DNA of 64,000 nt. Source: JAZDRH01 sp047470865 (lineage in GTDB: Bacteria > Pseudomonadota > Gammaproteobacteria > Pseudomonadales > Pseudomonadaceae). The position numbers and the translations under genes were made by a program. Below, one piece after another: positions 34,839 through 44,800 of this stretch. Under the pieces are notes generated by a model. That model did not search any database. It was given only the letters and a program-made list of their open reading frames with translations, and was not told the DNA's origin. The first letter of the stretch is position 1; the number at the start of each line of letters is the position of its first letter. Location: NCBI RefSeq assembly GCF_047470865.1, contig NZ_JAZDRH010000012.1:1-64000 (forward strand). The letters are read 5' to 3'.

Positions 34839-35192
34839 ATGTCTAATAGTCCATTTCTAAACTCGATACGCATGGATATGCGTAAAAAAGGTTACGCGCT
34901 TAAAACTGAAAAAACCTGTCTGCACTGGATTAAACGTTTTATTTATTTCATCAGAAGTGTCATCCGCAGACGATGGGCAGTGAAGAGGTTAGGCAAGTTT
35001 TATCCTGCCTAGTGAATGGCAAGCACGTAGCTAAAAACACACAAAAAGTTGTCTTAAATGCTCTGGTTTTTTATATAATAAATCTTTATAGCAATCTCTG
35101 GGTAATGTTGCTGAGTTTTTGCAGTTTCTAAAAATAAAATAGCTTGGAAGATTGCTCCGCACTATGTTACTGAGACTGATGAGGTGAAGTAA
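34839..35192 (+). pseudogene. intI: Integron integrase (intI) pseudogene, N-terminal part
   Basis: From ATG 34839 the frame reads SNSPFLNSIRMDMRKKGYA, then LKTEKTCLHWIKRFI, the hallmark N-terminal domain of IntI. It then shifts frame near 34945 to FHQKCHPQTMGSEEVRQVL and HVAKNTQKVVLNAL. It shifts again near 35073 to YNKSL-stop-QSLGNVAEFL, and once more before a TAA at 35190. The catalytic C-terminal half is absent. The gene is divergent from the two cassettes, exactly the layout of an integron platform. The recombinase is certainly dead, and any remaining cassette movement would need an integrase in trans. Confidence 0.85.
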
Positions 35193-35355
35193 TCTATTTA
35201 GCTAAATCTGGAGACTGTAATTATATCTGTGGATCACGCTTACAGCTATGAGACGGATAATTTAGCGATACCTTAAAAGTTGCTAATTGCTGTTAAGTGT
35301 TGCCTTTAAGCTAACGGGTGGCACTTAGTTTTGAAGCTCCTTACGTCACACTTTA

Positions 35356-38300
35356 CTAAGTTCCCAGCACCGCTCTAAAATAAGCTAACAACAGTCCAAA
35401 TACCGCGCCATCTCTTGGTTTCTGCTTGTCGACTGTAACTATCTGCAGTTTCCCAATCATCGGATATCTGTGAACCGCTGGATTACGTTCCTGCCAAACA
35501 TGGACCTTATCGTTAGGCAGCGCCTTCCTGAGGAGCTGCTCCAGAGCCTGGAGTTTAGGCTGATTACCTGGGTCATGTCGGCAAATGACGCTCTTATTCC
35601 AGTGTCGGTAATTGTCATAAAAATACTCTAGTGCTGTTTTAGCCAACTCTCCGTTCTGAGCAGATTGCAGCAGGCGCAAACTATTTTTGTAGGTTTGAGC
35701 AGCAATATCACGCTCGAGCTTATATCGAGGTGGTCGAATAATAAAATAATGGCTTGAGGTTGTGACTTGGGTGTTGAATATTTTACGGGGCTGTTTGAGT
35801 CGCGAATTGTTAAATCGAGTCCGAGCCTTCAGTAAACCTGAAAGCAGTGTGACCTGAGCGCGCGTGTTTGTATCATCTAGTTTATACATCTCAATCAGCT
35901 CATCACCACTATGTAACTGACTCCAACGCTGAAGAAAATCGCACCAGTTCTCGAAACTAAAGTCACGTAAGTCTCTGGATTTATTAGATGTACCTGCTAC
36001 TAACTTTGCTAAAGTTTCACTGTAAGGTCGCCATTGTTTAGGATCAATCGCAGGCTGTAGTTTAAGTCTCTGCGGCAGCCAGCCTAAAATCTTTCGACCG
36101 TATTGTCGATTATGTTGCCGTAAGTTATCAGCGCTGATATCTAGCAAACTTTGCACACAGAGCGCGACATCCAGAGAGCCTCTATATCGTTGCTTTTCAC
36201 CAAATCCAGTTTTTCTATGATCAAAACTATGTGGCCACAGCAGATCACGCACAATACAGTCGAGATTATGCGTGTAGTGCTGCAGTGTCACATTGCCACT
36301 GGAGTGGCCAACATAGTTGGAAATCTGGTGTAAATGCTTTCTGCTGGTTCCCTGCAGCATATGGCCTTGCCAATGCGCGGGCAGTTGTAATGGCTCAGTT
36401 AAGTTATGACTCGCCTGTAAAGCATGGCTGGCAAAACTATGGCGCAGGTGATGAAAACGCAGGTCTGGATCACCGGTTAACTGCCGCATCTGTTCGTGTA
36501 GGTTACGTTGCAACTCAGTGAAATCCATCGGTGTCTTGCCATTATCCTCGGAGAAAATAAATTTCCCTTGCACCTTTCTTTTACCAACTTTAACGCGCTG
36601 GGCTTGATGATAGTTCAATAATTCAACTCGCTCCTTACTGCTCATAAGTATGTTTAATGGCAACTGTCGCCGACTGTTCTTACTTTTCAGTTTGTTAAAC
36701 TGATCACCGCGAATTAATAAAGTAGCGGCATATCGCCCGAGCTGTTCTAAACGCTCTGTAGGTAATATCTCGAGCATCCCTGGGTACTGCAGATCATCTA
36801 GCTGCAGATGACGAATTTCACTAATGCGCAATCCACACCGATAACCTAAAATCAGTACAATCAATTGCGCGTGTGTAATGGGGGATGTGTCTTTTTGTGC
36901 CTTTAAAAACTGATACAGTAGTTGGTATTCAGTTTCTGTGAAGGTATTGGCGTCCGGTAATGCAAAAAAAACTTCATCTGCATAACTGAGCTTTATCGGA
37001 GCCAACTGTAGTAAATTGCTAGCGTGGGCATGAAACCTGCGTAATAAGTCTGCTTTATTTTGTCGCGTAATTGCTGATGGTGTGCTTTCTAATATAGTTT
37101 CGTAGCCAGCCTGAAAATCTTCAGCTGTCAGCGATAACAATTCTGCCTCATCAAAAGTGCTAAGAAGAGTTTTCCCAAGGCTGGTTAATTGTTGGTATGC
37201 AGTACTACGTCTAATTTCTGTTTTTCTAAGTCGTTTTTTGACCCAGTCAATCAGACAGTACAGTAATGGGCTCGCCTGCACGGCTTCTGCTTTTAACTTG
37301 CCGAGGCGTTCTAGCAAGGTTTTTAAACTTGGCTCTGTCGTTTGACTGCTTTTATATAAAGCAGCACGCACACCTGTGAAAATCAGATTTTTTTTACTAT
37401 CGTTAATGGTTAATGCTACTGGCGTAATTATGGGATCGGGCTCATCTATAGTCAGCTCAGCGCACTCATCAGCAGGTGATTGGATTAGAGCCTGTTGCTG
37501 GAGTACTCGCAGCCACACGAACTCTGGCCACGCAGTTGAACTGCTTTCACCGCTGCAGTGCCGCACGAGGTATGGCGGTAAAATCGTATGGTGGTACACA
37601 CTGACAGTAGCGCGCCAGTGTCTTATTAGGGCTTGTTGCTCTTTATATGTTGTCCTACCCAGAACATCACCCGATAATGAGTAAATAAATTGAGCTAATG
37701 CTTGATTCAGCCAACGCCTTAATTTGCTTTTATCCTCATACCCTTGTGGTAACTCAGGCAGTCGAGTCAGTAAAATGAGCGATACAGGGTCAGGAAACCA
37801 TCTGCGTAAACCACGATCTGCGTGAATATGCTTAGGGTAGTCATCTGTAAATAGATCAATCCAAACATAGTCCTTATAGTGACGAATTTTCTCTTTAGCA
37901 TATGGAAGTTGCAGCATTGCTTTCGAGTCTGCCAGACCGCCGAAAACTGTTGCGCTAAATAGTAGCTGCCCATAGGTCAGACTAACGCTTGGATTATTAG
38001 GCTGGTTTACTAATCTTTCTTCAAACGCTTTGATTTGATTACGCAATTGAGCTAGCTGAATAAATCCATCAGGAGTAATGGAGTTTTTCTCACTGATAAT
38101 AGTCATCTCAGTCGGTGGTAGTTCTACTTGCCAGCCTAGCTCCTGAGCACCTTTAGCTAATCCAGCTCGCAAAAACCGACGTAGGTGGACCGTTGCTCGA
38201 TTAGCGCTATCCTGCTCATCAATCCATGCGTTGACCTCATCTATAGCTAGATTAGAAATTTGAATATTTTCTACACCTAGCGCACAACCTGGAGCACCGG

Positions 38301-38436
38301 TATCCAATAACTGCAATAGCTTTCTTTGCTGATTCAACTGGTTTTCAGTTTGTTGCCTACGTCGACGGTTAGAACCTAAAACACCAGCCTGAGTTTTTAT
38401 AAAAGGCCAGCCCAACCAGTATTTAACTTCATACAT
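35356..38436 (-). CDS. Large tyrosine recombinase of a three-gene module (complete active site)
   Basis: A 1026-residue protein, far longer than ordinary integrases. A full tyrosine-recombinase catalytic set sits in the middle: Arg in GYRCGLRISEIRHLQLDD (about residue 535), Lys in KLKSKNSRRQLPLN (about 595), His-x-x-Arg in RFHHLRHSFASHAL (about 660), and GHSSGNVTLQHYTH with the nucleophile Tyr near 720. About 500 N-terminal residues and 300 C-terminal residues have no recognised domain. ATG 38436 has GGGAGG upstream and overlaps the previous gene's stop by eight bases, so the two are translationally coupled. It is likely the catalytic subunit of a transposition or integration module; Gamma-Mobile-Trio and recombinase-in-trio systems are possible relatives. 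Confidence 0.85.
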   Translation of the reverse strand: MYEVKYWLGWPFIKTQAGVLGSNRRRRQQTENQLNQQRKLLQLLDTGAPGCALGVENIQISNLAIDEVNAWIDEQDSANRATVHLRRFLRAGLAKGAQELGWQVELPPTEMTIISEKNSITPDGFIQLAQLRNQIKAFEERLVNQPNNPSVSLTYGQLLFSATVFGGLADSKAMLQLPYAKEKIRHYKDYVWIDLFTDDYPKHIHADRGLRRWFPDPVSLILLTRLPELPQGYEDKSKLRRWLNQALAQFIYSLSGDVLGRTTYKEQQALIRHWRATVSVYHHTILPPYLVRHCSGESSSTAWPEFVWLRVLQQQALIQSPADECAELTIDEPDPIITPVALTINDSKKNLIFTGVRAALYKSSQTTEPSLKTLLERLGKLKAEAVQASPLLYCLIDWVKKRLRKTEIRRSTAYQQLTSLGKTLLSTFDEAELLSLTAEDFQAGYETILESTPSAITRQNKADLLRRFHAHASNLLQLAPIKLSYADEVFFALPDANTFTETEYQLLYQFLKAQKDTSPITHAQLIVLILGYRCGLRISEIRHLQLDDLQYPGMLEILPTERLEQLGRYAATLLIRGDQFNKLKSKNSRRQLPLNILMSSKERVELLNYHQAQRVKVGKRKVQGKFIFSEDNGKTPMDFTELQRNLHEQMRQLTGDPDLRFHHLRHSFASHALQASHNLTEPLQLPAHWQGHMLQGTSRKHLHQISNYVGHSSGNVTLQHYTHNLDCIVRDLLWPHSFDHRKTGFGEKQRYRGSLDVALCVQSLLDISADNLRQHNRQYGRKILGWLPQRLKLQPAIDPKQWRPYSETLAKLVAGTSNKSRDLRDFSFENWCDFLQRWSQLHSGDELIEMYKLDDTNTRAQVTLLSGLLKARTRFNNSRLKQPRKIFNTQVTTSSHYFIIRPPRYKLERDIAAQTYKNSLRLLQSAQNGELAKTALEYFYDNYRHWNKSVICRHDPGNQPKLQALEQLLRKALPNDKVHVWQERNPAVHRYPMIGKLQIVTVDKQKPRDGAVFGLLLAYFRAVLGT

Positions 38437-40969
38437 GCACCAATCCTCCCTGTATCGTCCAGCCAATCTGTTTCTCAATGGTATTGAGATAAGGCGCTAG
38501 CTGAATAGCTATGTCTATTGGGCTGATGCTGGATAATTTTTGGTGTGGCTCCTCACCGTGTTCCCAATGCCCCATAAAATATGCAACCATTTCGCCAGGA
38601 GCTCCAAGCTCGACTAGCATGCTGCGCAAGTAGTGCCGATTTGCATTCGCTCTGATTTCAAATGGAAAGTGCTCCTGCAGGTTTTTGGGTGAAACGGCTC
38701 TGGCCTGCAGTGTGTCAGTCAGAAAAAATAAAAACGGAATAGATAATTCATGGGTTGAAGTATCAGCACCCTGATAACGGTGACATAGCTGGTAAATTTC
38801 TTGTTGTATGCTCTGCTTATGCGGCAGGCTCATCGCTAATTGAATCAGATGTTCAACATATCGATCGACCTGCTCAACAAACCGCGCGGTGAGTGGAATG
38901 ATGCGTGAATGCTGAAACAACGAATTGTCTTTATCGCTGATAACCATCAGCCCAGTTTCAAGGTCGATGTGTCTTGGATCGCTAATGGGATCTAAGACTG
39001 CGCGGTATCCTGAAATAAAGCCTAACCACACAGTGATGTAAGCAACCAGTGAGTTATGCGCGTGACGTAATCGCTCATCCCCCGTAAAAAGGCGGGAGTT
39101 AAGTCTGGCATGGTGTTTTAAGTGCTCACACAGTTGGGCTACGAAGTTAGTGGGTAGGGCTAGGCTGCTGCCAATACTTTTTTTATTCTGCAATGCTCGA
39201 GTATTTTCACTAAAAGCTGGTGGAATAATACTCCCTGTTCTTACCCACTGCTGAATGAGTTTATGAGCTGCCTTGATGACCCCGCTAATAAATGTAATTG
39301 AGGTGCGTTGATAATAGTTAGCAACAATAGAGTGACTATATTCCTGCTCAGTTATAAGTTGAACTAGCGCTGGATCCTGTGTGCATTGCTCAATTGCCAT
39401 ACGCATAACAAGACTGAGACGATGTTCTGTCCATCGAGTCGCGTAGGTTTGGTTGAGTTTTTTTAGCAATTCACGAATCCATTGTTCGTGCTCATCAGCG
39501 CACTCAAACAACGGAACTCGTTTTCGGCTGGTAGCGCACTGAAGCTTGCGTTTCGCTAGGCCAATTACTGCCTGAGTAGCAACTGGCGGTAATCTGAACT
39601 CGAGAACGTCCTGCAGTTGAATATCGTTATGGTAAAAAGGCTCATCTGCCAGCAAAACGCTGCCAACAGCACCTAATGAGTGGAGGTTAGCTGTCGATTT
39701 TACTGGGAGTGCTAAACAACTTTCCTCTATGAGTACCGCAAAAAATGTTCGTTGAGCGGCATCGTAATCAGCTTTGCTCTGGAAAATCAGCAACTTACGT
39801 AGTGAATCTAATTTACGGCCTGTATAAAGCCTCAATAGAATGATTACCTTAAGCTCATCGTATTGAGGGGTATTAAGATCTTCCATTTTGTTCTTAATAA
39901 AATCATTGGCTAGGCAATGTAATAGCGCCTGAACCTCATAGGGGCTCGGCATCTCCACTCTGTTAGGTAAAGATTGTGCTGATTGCACAATTGATGCTTG
40001 TACCCGCCGACGATTACGGTGTCGTATTAATTGCCCATCCGATTGAACACTGCGAGGTGCTGTTGGGTCTGTGACGATAACGCTTGTAAGTGTTGTCATC
40101 TCAGCAGGGTGTAAACCCTGCTGTTGCAGCAGTTTTTTACTGCGAGTATCTGGCACACGCATAGTGGGCTCGAAACTGGGCTGCTGTTTGTTAGTAGCAT
40201 CTGTGCCGTCAAGTTCCTGCACACTGATTTGCTGACCACTGCGCTGGATTTGAGTGCTAATTCTCATGCGGTAATGGCGTGATGCTCGCGATCGCTGCTC
40301 AGCGACAGACTCTATTAGCAGTCGTAATCCGGCACCCCATCGGGTGGTAATGGAATGCCATTCAATCCACTCCTCTAATTCTGCCTGAACCTCAGTCAAT
40401 GAAATTACATCACGTAAGTCAGGTAGCGGAACTGTTGGTCTTTTAGCTATTTTTTCTAGGTCACGTATTTCACGTAAACCAGCCTCAACACCACTGCTTA
40501 ACTCTTTAATAACGCCGGCAGCATGCATTTGTTGGTAGGCAATTGCAGCGCTCATTCCTATTAAATGAATCACTTTTATTTTTTCGATTTCTTCTGTTGG
40601 ATAATCAACCTCAGCAGCCGTAAGCGTCGCATAAATAGGGTAATTACCAATCATCCCTGCAGGTCGAGTTTGTTTGTTTGGCTTGATATCTATGAGCTCA
40701 GGAGGGACATTAGATAACTTTGGTTTTAGCTGTTGCAGTAGTGCTCGCCATGCTTCTATAGGCAGCTTATCTAATCCAAGCTCTATAGCTAATTCTTGTC
40801 GTAGGTTGACACTTAGTAGTGCATCCAGATTCTCTGTCACTGCAATAAATTGCTGTAGGTTTCTAGGAGCCTGAATCCAGATGCATAGCTGGGTAAAAGA
40901 CGATTTATCGATAGAAAACCACTCAGTAAAAAAATCTAGTTTATCTATAGAAAATTTACATTCTGTCAT
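38429..40969 (-). CDS. Tyrosine-recombinase-like partner protein (no canonical Tyr seen)
   Basis: An 846-residue protein with a recombinase-like C-terminal domain. It has Arg in FISGYRAVLDPISDPRHIDLE (about residue 653), then a Lys in VISDKDNS. His-x-x-Arg is in NANRHYLRSMLVELG (about 779) and Gly-His in MGHWEHGEEPHQKL (about 800). No tyrosine appears at the usual distance after the Gly-His; the next is in QLAPYLN. It may be a structural or target-recognising partner rather than a strand-cleaving enzyme, but this is inference. It lies 14 bases after the ParB-like gene and overlaps the large recombinase, so the three genes form one unit. Confidence 0.75.
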   Translation of the reverse strand: MTECKFSIDKLDFFTEWFSIDKSSFTQLCIWIQAPRNLQQFIAVTENLDALLSVNLRQELAIELGLDKLPIEAWRALLQQLKPKLSNVPPELIDIKPNKQTRPAGMIGNYPIYATLTAAEVDYPTEEIEKIKVIHLIGMSAAIAYQQMHAAGVIKELSSGVEAGLREIRDLEKIAKRPTVPLPDLRDVISLTEVQAELEEWIEWHSITTRWGAGLRLLIESVAEQRSRASRHYRMRISTQIQRSGQQISVQELDGTDATNKQQPSFEPTMRVPDTRSKKLLQQQGLHPAEMTTLTSVIVTDPTAPRSVQSDGQLIRHRNRRRVQASIVQSAQSLPNRVEMPSPYEVQALLHCLANDFIKNKMEDLNTPQYDELKVIILLRLYTGRKLDSLRKLLIFQSKADYDAAQRTFFAVLIEESCLALPVKSTANLHSLGAVGSVLLADEPFYHNDIQLQDVLEFRLPPVATQAVIGLAKRKLQCATSRKRVPLFECADEHEQWIRELLKKLNQTYATRWTEHRLSLVMRMAIEQCTQDPALVQLITEQEYSHSIVANYYQRTSITFISGVIKAAHKLIQQWVRTGSIIPPAFSENTRALQNKKSIGSSLALPTNFVAQLCEHLKHHARLNSRLFTGDERLRHAHNSLVAYITVWLGFISGYRAVLDPISDPRHIDLETGLMVISDKDNSLFQHSRIIPLTARFVEQVDRYVEHLIQLAMSLPHKQSIQQEIYQLCHRYQGADTSTHELSIPFLFFLTDTLQARAVSPKNLQEHFPFEIRANANRHYLRSMLVELGAPGEMVAYFMGHWEHGEEPHQKLSSISPIDIAIQLAPYLNTIEKQIGWTIQGGLVHV

Positions 40970-40983
40970 GCTACCTCCAGTAA

Positions 40984-41535
40984 TCAGGTGTTAGCTTGTA
41001 ACTGCTTGACCCTCAACTCCAAAGGGCTTTCATTTTTGAGCAGAGTTCTCAAGTCCCGCGCACTGATTCGCAATGCACTTTTTAAAAATGCATCGTTACC
41101 AATTACCTGTAGTAGTTCTGGACTAGCATGGCTTTTCAGATATTTGTTCAGTTCGCGTAATTGCAGGTTTGGAGTTTTTTTGCTGCAGTCATACATTAGA
41201 ATAGTGCTGATACCCTGACGGAATGCTCGCACAGCATGACTATTAGGGTGCTCCTCAGCAGGTAAAATATTGGCGTGTAAGGCTTTTTCACCTGATGCTC
41301 GCAACAATTGATAATGGCGAAAGCTGCCGCAGAGCAAATAGCTTTCTTGACGCTGTTGAATAACCTCAATAAGAGGAAGACCCAGCGATTCAGTTGTGTT
41401 GTCCTGCTGAATCTGGTCGAGTATTTGCCGCTGAGACTCGGCATTAAATTGGATAAATGATAAAACTCGGTAGACCTCGGCTAGTAGCCCTGTGGTTGGC
41501 TGATGCACTGAGTCCATTGATATTTTTTTATACAT
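40984..41535 (-). CDS. ParB-N-like protein, first gene of the recombinase trio
   Basis: A 183-residue protein. Residues about 50-95 resemble the ParB/sulfiredoxin N-domain: LPLIEVIQQRQESYLLCGSF, then RHYQLLRASGEKALHANILP, in which the GSFRHYQLLRASG segment corresponds to the GERR box of ParB. The C-terminal half is helical and charged with no known domain. ATG 41535 has AGAGGGTG upstream. ParB-like folds bind DNA and some hydrolyse CTP; here the GERR arginines are partly replaced, so activity is uncertain. A role in recognising the repeated sites just upstream (41624-41683) is a reasonable guess. Confidence 0.65.
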   Translation of the reverse strand: MYKKISMDSVHQPTTGLLAEVYRVLSFIQFNAESQRQILDQIQQDNTTESLGLPLIEVIQQRQESYLLCGSFRHYQLLRASGEKALHANILPAEEHPNSHAVRAFRQGISTILMYDCSKKTPNLQLRELNKYLKSHASPELLQVIGNDAFLKSALRISARDLRTLLKNESPLELRVKQLQANT

Positions 41536-41623
41536 ATCACCCTCTAAATATAAAGCACCAGAATCTGGTTTTTATGACGTTAGAGGGATTTTATGGCAGG
41601 GTGAGCGAAGGTCTGGTATCGAT

Positions 41624-41683
41624 AAGTGACGGAAAAAGTCACTTAAGCATTTTTTCGAAAAAATAGAAAATAAGTCGCTTAAG
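41624..41683. repeat. Iterated AAGTCRCTTAAG sites upstream of the trio
   Basis: AAGTCACTTAAG (41636-41647) and AAGTCGCTTAAG (41672-41683) are direct repeats with one mismatch, 36 bases apart. An inverted half copy AAGTGAC (41624-41630) pairs with GTCACTT (41638-41644). They lie about 90-150 bases upstream of the trio's first start codon, where an operator or recombinase-binding site would be expected. Confidence 0.6.
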
Positions 41684-41756
41684 TTTTAAAGGGGATGGCT
41701 TGCTCTAAAAATGATGCGCTCTGCGGGCACTACAAATAACCATAGTTTAGGGTTAT

Positions 41757-41840
41757 GGAACTCTGAATAATTTTAGTGAGACAGTCAGAGCTAATGTTTA
41801 GCTGCGTCTTGTCCATACAAATAATTATTCAGAGTTTTCC
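41757..41840. repeat. Long inverted repeat between trio and restriction operon
   Basis: CTCTGAATAATT (41761-41772) and AATTATTCAGAG (41823-41834) are perfectly complementary over 12 bases. Similarity extends outward to GGAA/TTCC, and the arms are separated by 50 bases. Inside lies a smaller palindrome, AGCTAATGTTTAGCT. It is followed 27 bases on by the hsdR stop. There is no T-run, so a simple terminator is less likely than an element end or a folded recombination site. Confidence 0.55.
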
Positions 41841-41866
41841 TATAATCTAACCAACGTATTTCATTC

Positions 41867-44800
41867 TTACAGCTCTACCATCCGCTGCATGGTTTGCACT
41901 ATAGACAAGTTAAACGCGCCATCATTGGCAAAAAGCTTGTACAGCTCTAGCTCATCTTTTCTGCGCTGTAGCATGATTTCTTTAAATATTTTTTCAAAAG
42001 CTAGTTCCTTGCTATGAGGGTCAGGATTCTTGGCGTATTTAGTTTCAAAATCTGGATGCTGCTTGATGCTTTCAGAGATATTGATCAGCTTTACCCGTTG
42101 TTCTTCAGGCGTAGCACTCCAGCCTTGGAACCAGCGTTCGTTAAACGTAGTAATGATTTCATCGAGCGGGTTTTTTTCTTTCTCATCGCCATAAGCACCA
42201 CGGGGGTTGGGGTTTTGAGGATCAAGTTCTGTTTCATTACTGCTCAAGCTAATTGCATGATTGAGCTTCACTCGTTGTAAGCCATATGAACTTAGATCCA
42301 CGGATTCAAGCAGAGAATCAATCGCATCAGATTCCGAATCGTTCACTACAAGCTTAGGTACAAGAAACTTTAAGAACCAAAATAACTTTTCCCACGCCAA
42401 AATCTCATACGGCATGATGGATGCCATTTGCCCGTAAATTTTTACAAACTGTTTAGCCTTAACTTTAAAATCGACTTTGTCTTCGTGATCAAGCTCTAGT
42501 TCATGCTCAAAACGTGCAGCAGCCGTATCAATTATCGGGCTTAAGACCTCTGCATCTTCACCGTTGAAGTAATCCGTGACGAACTGTTCAACCTCGTGCC
42601 ACTCATATACGCCTACATCATCTAACGCATCTTTAAGCTCATGTAGCACGTTGATATCCGTCGCTTTAGATAACGACGTGGCAGTATAAAATGGATCAAA
42701 AGCGGCTTGGATATCTTCAACGCTATTGAAAAAATCCAATACAAATAAATCTTCTGTCTTTTTACCGAGGCTTGCAGCGCTACGGTTTAAACGCGATAGA
42801 GCTTGTACACACATCACGCCAGCCAGCTTTTTATCTACGTACATGGTGCATAGCTTTGGTTGGTCAAAACCGGTCAGGTATTTGTTGGCTACGACCAGTA
42901 AACGGTAGTCATCGGTGTCAAAGCTTTCAGCAGTCTTTGTCTCATTAAAACCATTGATATCCGCTTCTGTGTACTCGATACCGTCGACTTCTTTCTTTCC
43001 GGAAAAGGCGATTAGAATCTTAAAAGGGTTACCCTGTTCCTTTAGCTTGCGATTAATGGCTTTGTAATAGCGTATAGCTGTTTCTATATTTTGCGTAACC
43101 ACCATGCCCTTAGCTTTGCCTTTCAACTTCTTGGCATTAACCACATTAGTAACAAAGTGTTCAAGCATAATCTCAGCTTTAGTATCTATGGTGTGCTGAC
43201 TATGCTCGACATAGGCGCGAAGCTTTTTTTGTGCTTTTTTAGTTTCAAACTCAGGGTTTTCTGCTATCGATTTTTTGATTTCATAATAGCTTTTGTAGGT
43301 GGTGTAGTTGGCCAGCACATCAAGAATAAAGCCTTCTTCAATTGCTTGCTTCATTGAGTACAGATGAAATGGCTTAAAGCTGCCATCAGGTTGTTGGTCG
43401 CCAAATTTTTCTAAGGTGGTGTTTTTAGGCGTTGCTGTAAAGGCTAGGTACGAAGCGTTACCGCGCATCTTGCGCGATTGCATAGCTTGTAGAATTTTAT
43501 CTTGCGCATCTTCAACTTCTTCTACATCAGCCTTGCCCATCGCACGGTTCATATTGTCATGGGCAGAGCCAGACTGTGAGCTGTGTGCCTCGTCAATAAT
43601 TACCGCAAAGCGCTTATCACTCAGATCACTAATACCATCGATAATAAAAGGGAATTTTTGGATGGTGGTGATGATGATTTTCTTGCCGGTTTCCAATGCC
43701 GTCTTTAACTCAGCAGAGGTTAGCGCAGGCGCAACAATATTTTTAACTTCGGAAAATTCTTTGATATTGTCGCGTAGTTGCTTGTCCAGTAAGCGTCGGT
43801 CAGTGACTACAATGACTGAATCGAACAGGGGTTGCTCCATGCTGTATCTACCTGCAACAGCTTCTGTCGCTGGATAGGTTTCAATCAGCTGATAAGCCGC
43901 CCAAGTAATGGAGTTTGATTTGCCTGAGCCTGCAGAATGCTGAATCAAATAGGTGTGGCCTACACCTTGATTTGCAGCATGATTGACCAGCTTACGCACC
44001 ACATCAAGCTGATGATAACGCGGGAAAAAAAGTGTTTTTTTGTGAAACGGCACTTTACTGTTGCCATCCAAACGCACAAAGTGCTGGATAATGTTGGCTA
44101 GGCTCTCTTTAGTGAAAATTTCTTGCCATAAATAAGCGGTTTTATGGCCGGTGCTGCTGGGGGGATTACCTTTTCCGTGGTTATGGCCTTTATTAAAAGG
44201 CAGGAAAACAGTGCTTTTTCCTGCCAGTTTAGTGGTCATATAAACTTCATCAGTATCCACCGCCATATGCACTAAGCAACGTGCAAAATTCAGCAGTGGT
44301 TGTTCAGTGTCACGGTCTTCACGGTATTGTTTTTGGCCGTGATATTTTGCATTTTGCCCGGTCCAAGCGTTTTTTAACTCCATGGTGATCAATGGAATGC
44401 CATTGATAAATAACACCATATCGATTTCTTGCAACGGGTTTGCCTGTGAGTAACAGAGCTGGCGTGTGCAGCTAAAAATATTGTCGGTGAAGTTCTTGGC
44501 CACTGCCTCACTGCTACTAACCAAAGGCGCGGGATACATCAAGTTAAAGTGTGCATCGTCTACACTTAAACCTTTTTTCAGTAGATGCAAAACTCCATAT
44601 TTTTTAATCAAACGGTCATAGCGTTCCAGTAGCTTGCGCTGCCAGTCCACAGGGTTATGCTTTTTAAGCTTATCCAGCTCAGGCTGCTGTGTACGCTCAA
44701 GAAACTGCCAGAAATAGCGCTCATCAATTGCGTAGTGTTTATTGAAGTCAGAAGAGAAGCCAGCCACATAACCAAGGTGGGCATTGCTATAAGAAGTGGT

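Noticed and set aside
36231..36521. Plus-strand open frame of 96 codons within the large recombinase gene.
   Set aside because: Shadow of the catalytic domain of the minus-strand recombinase; no start context.
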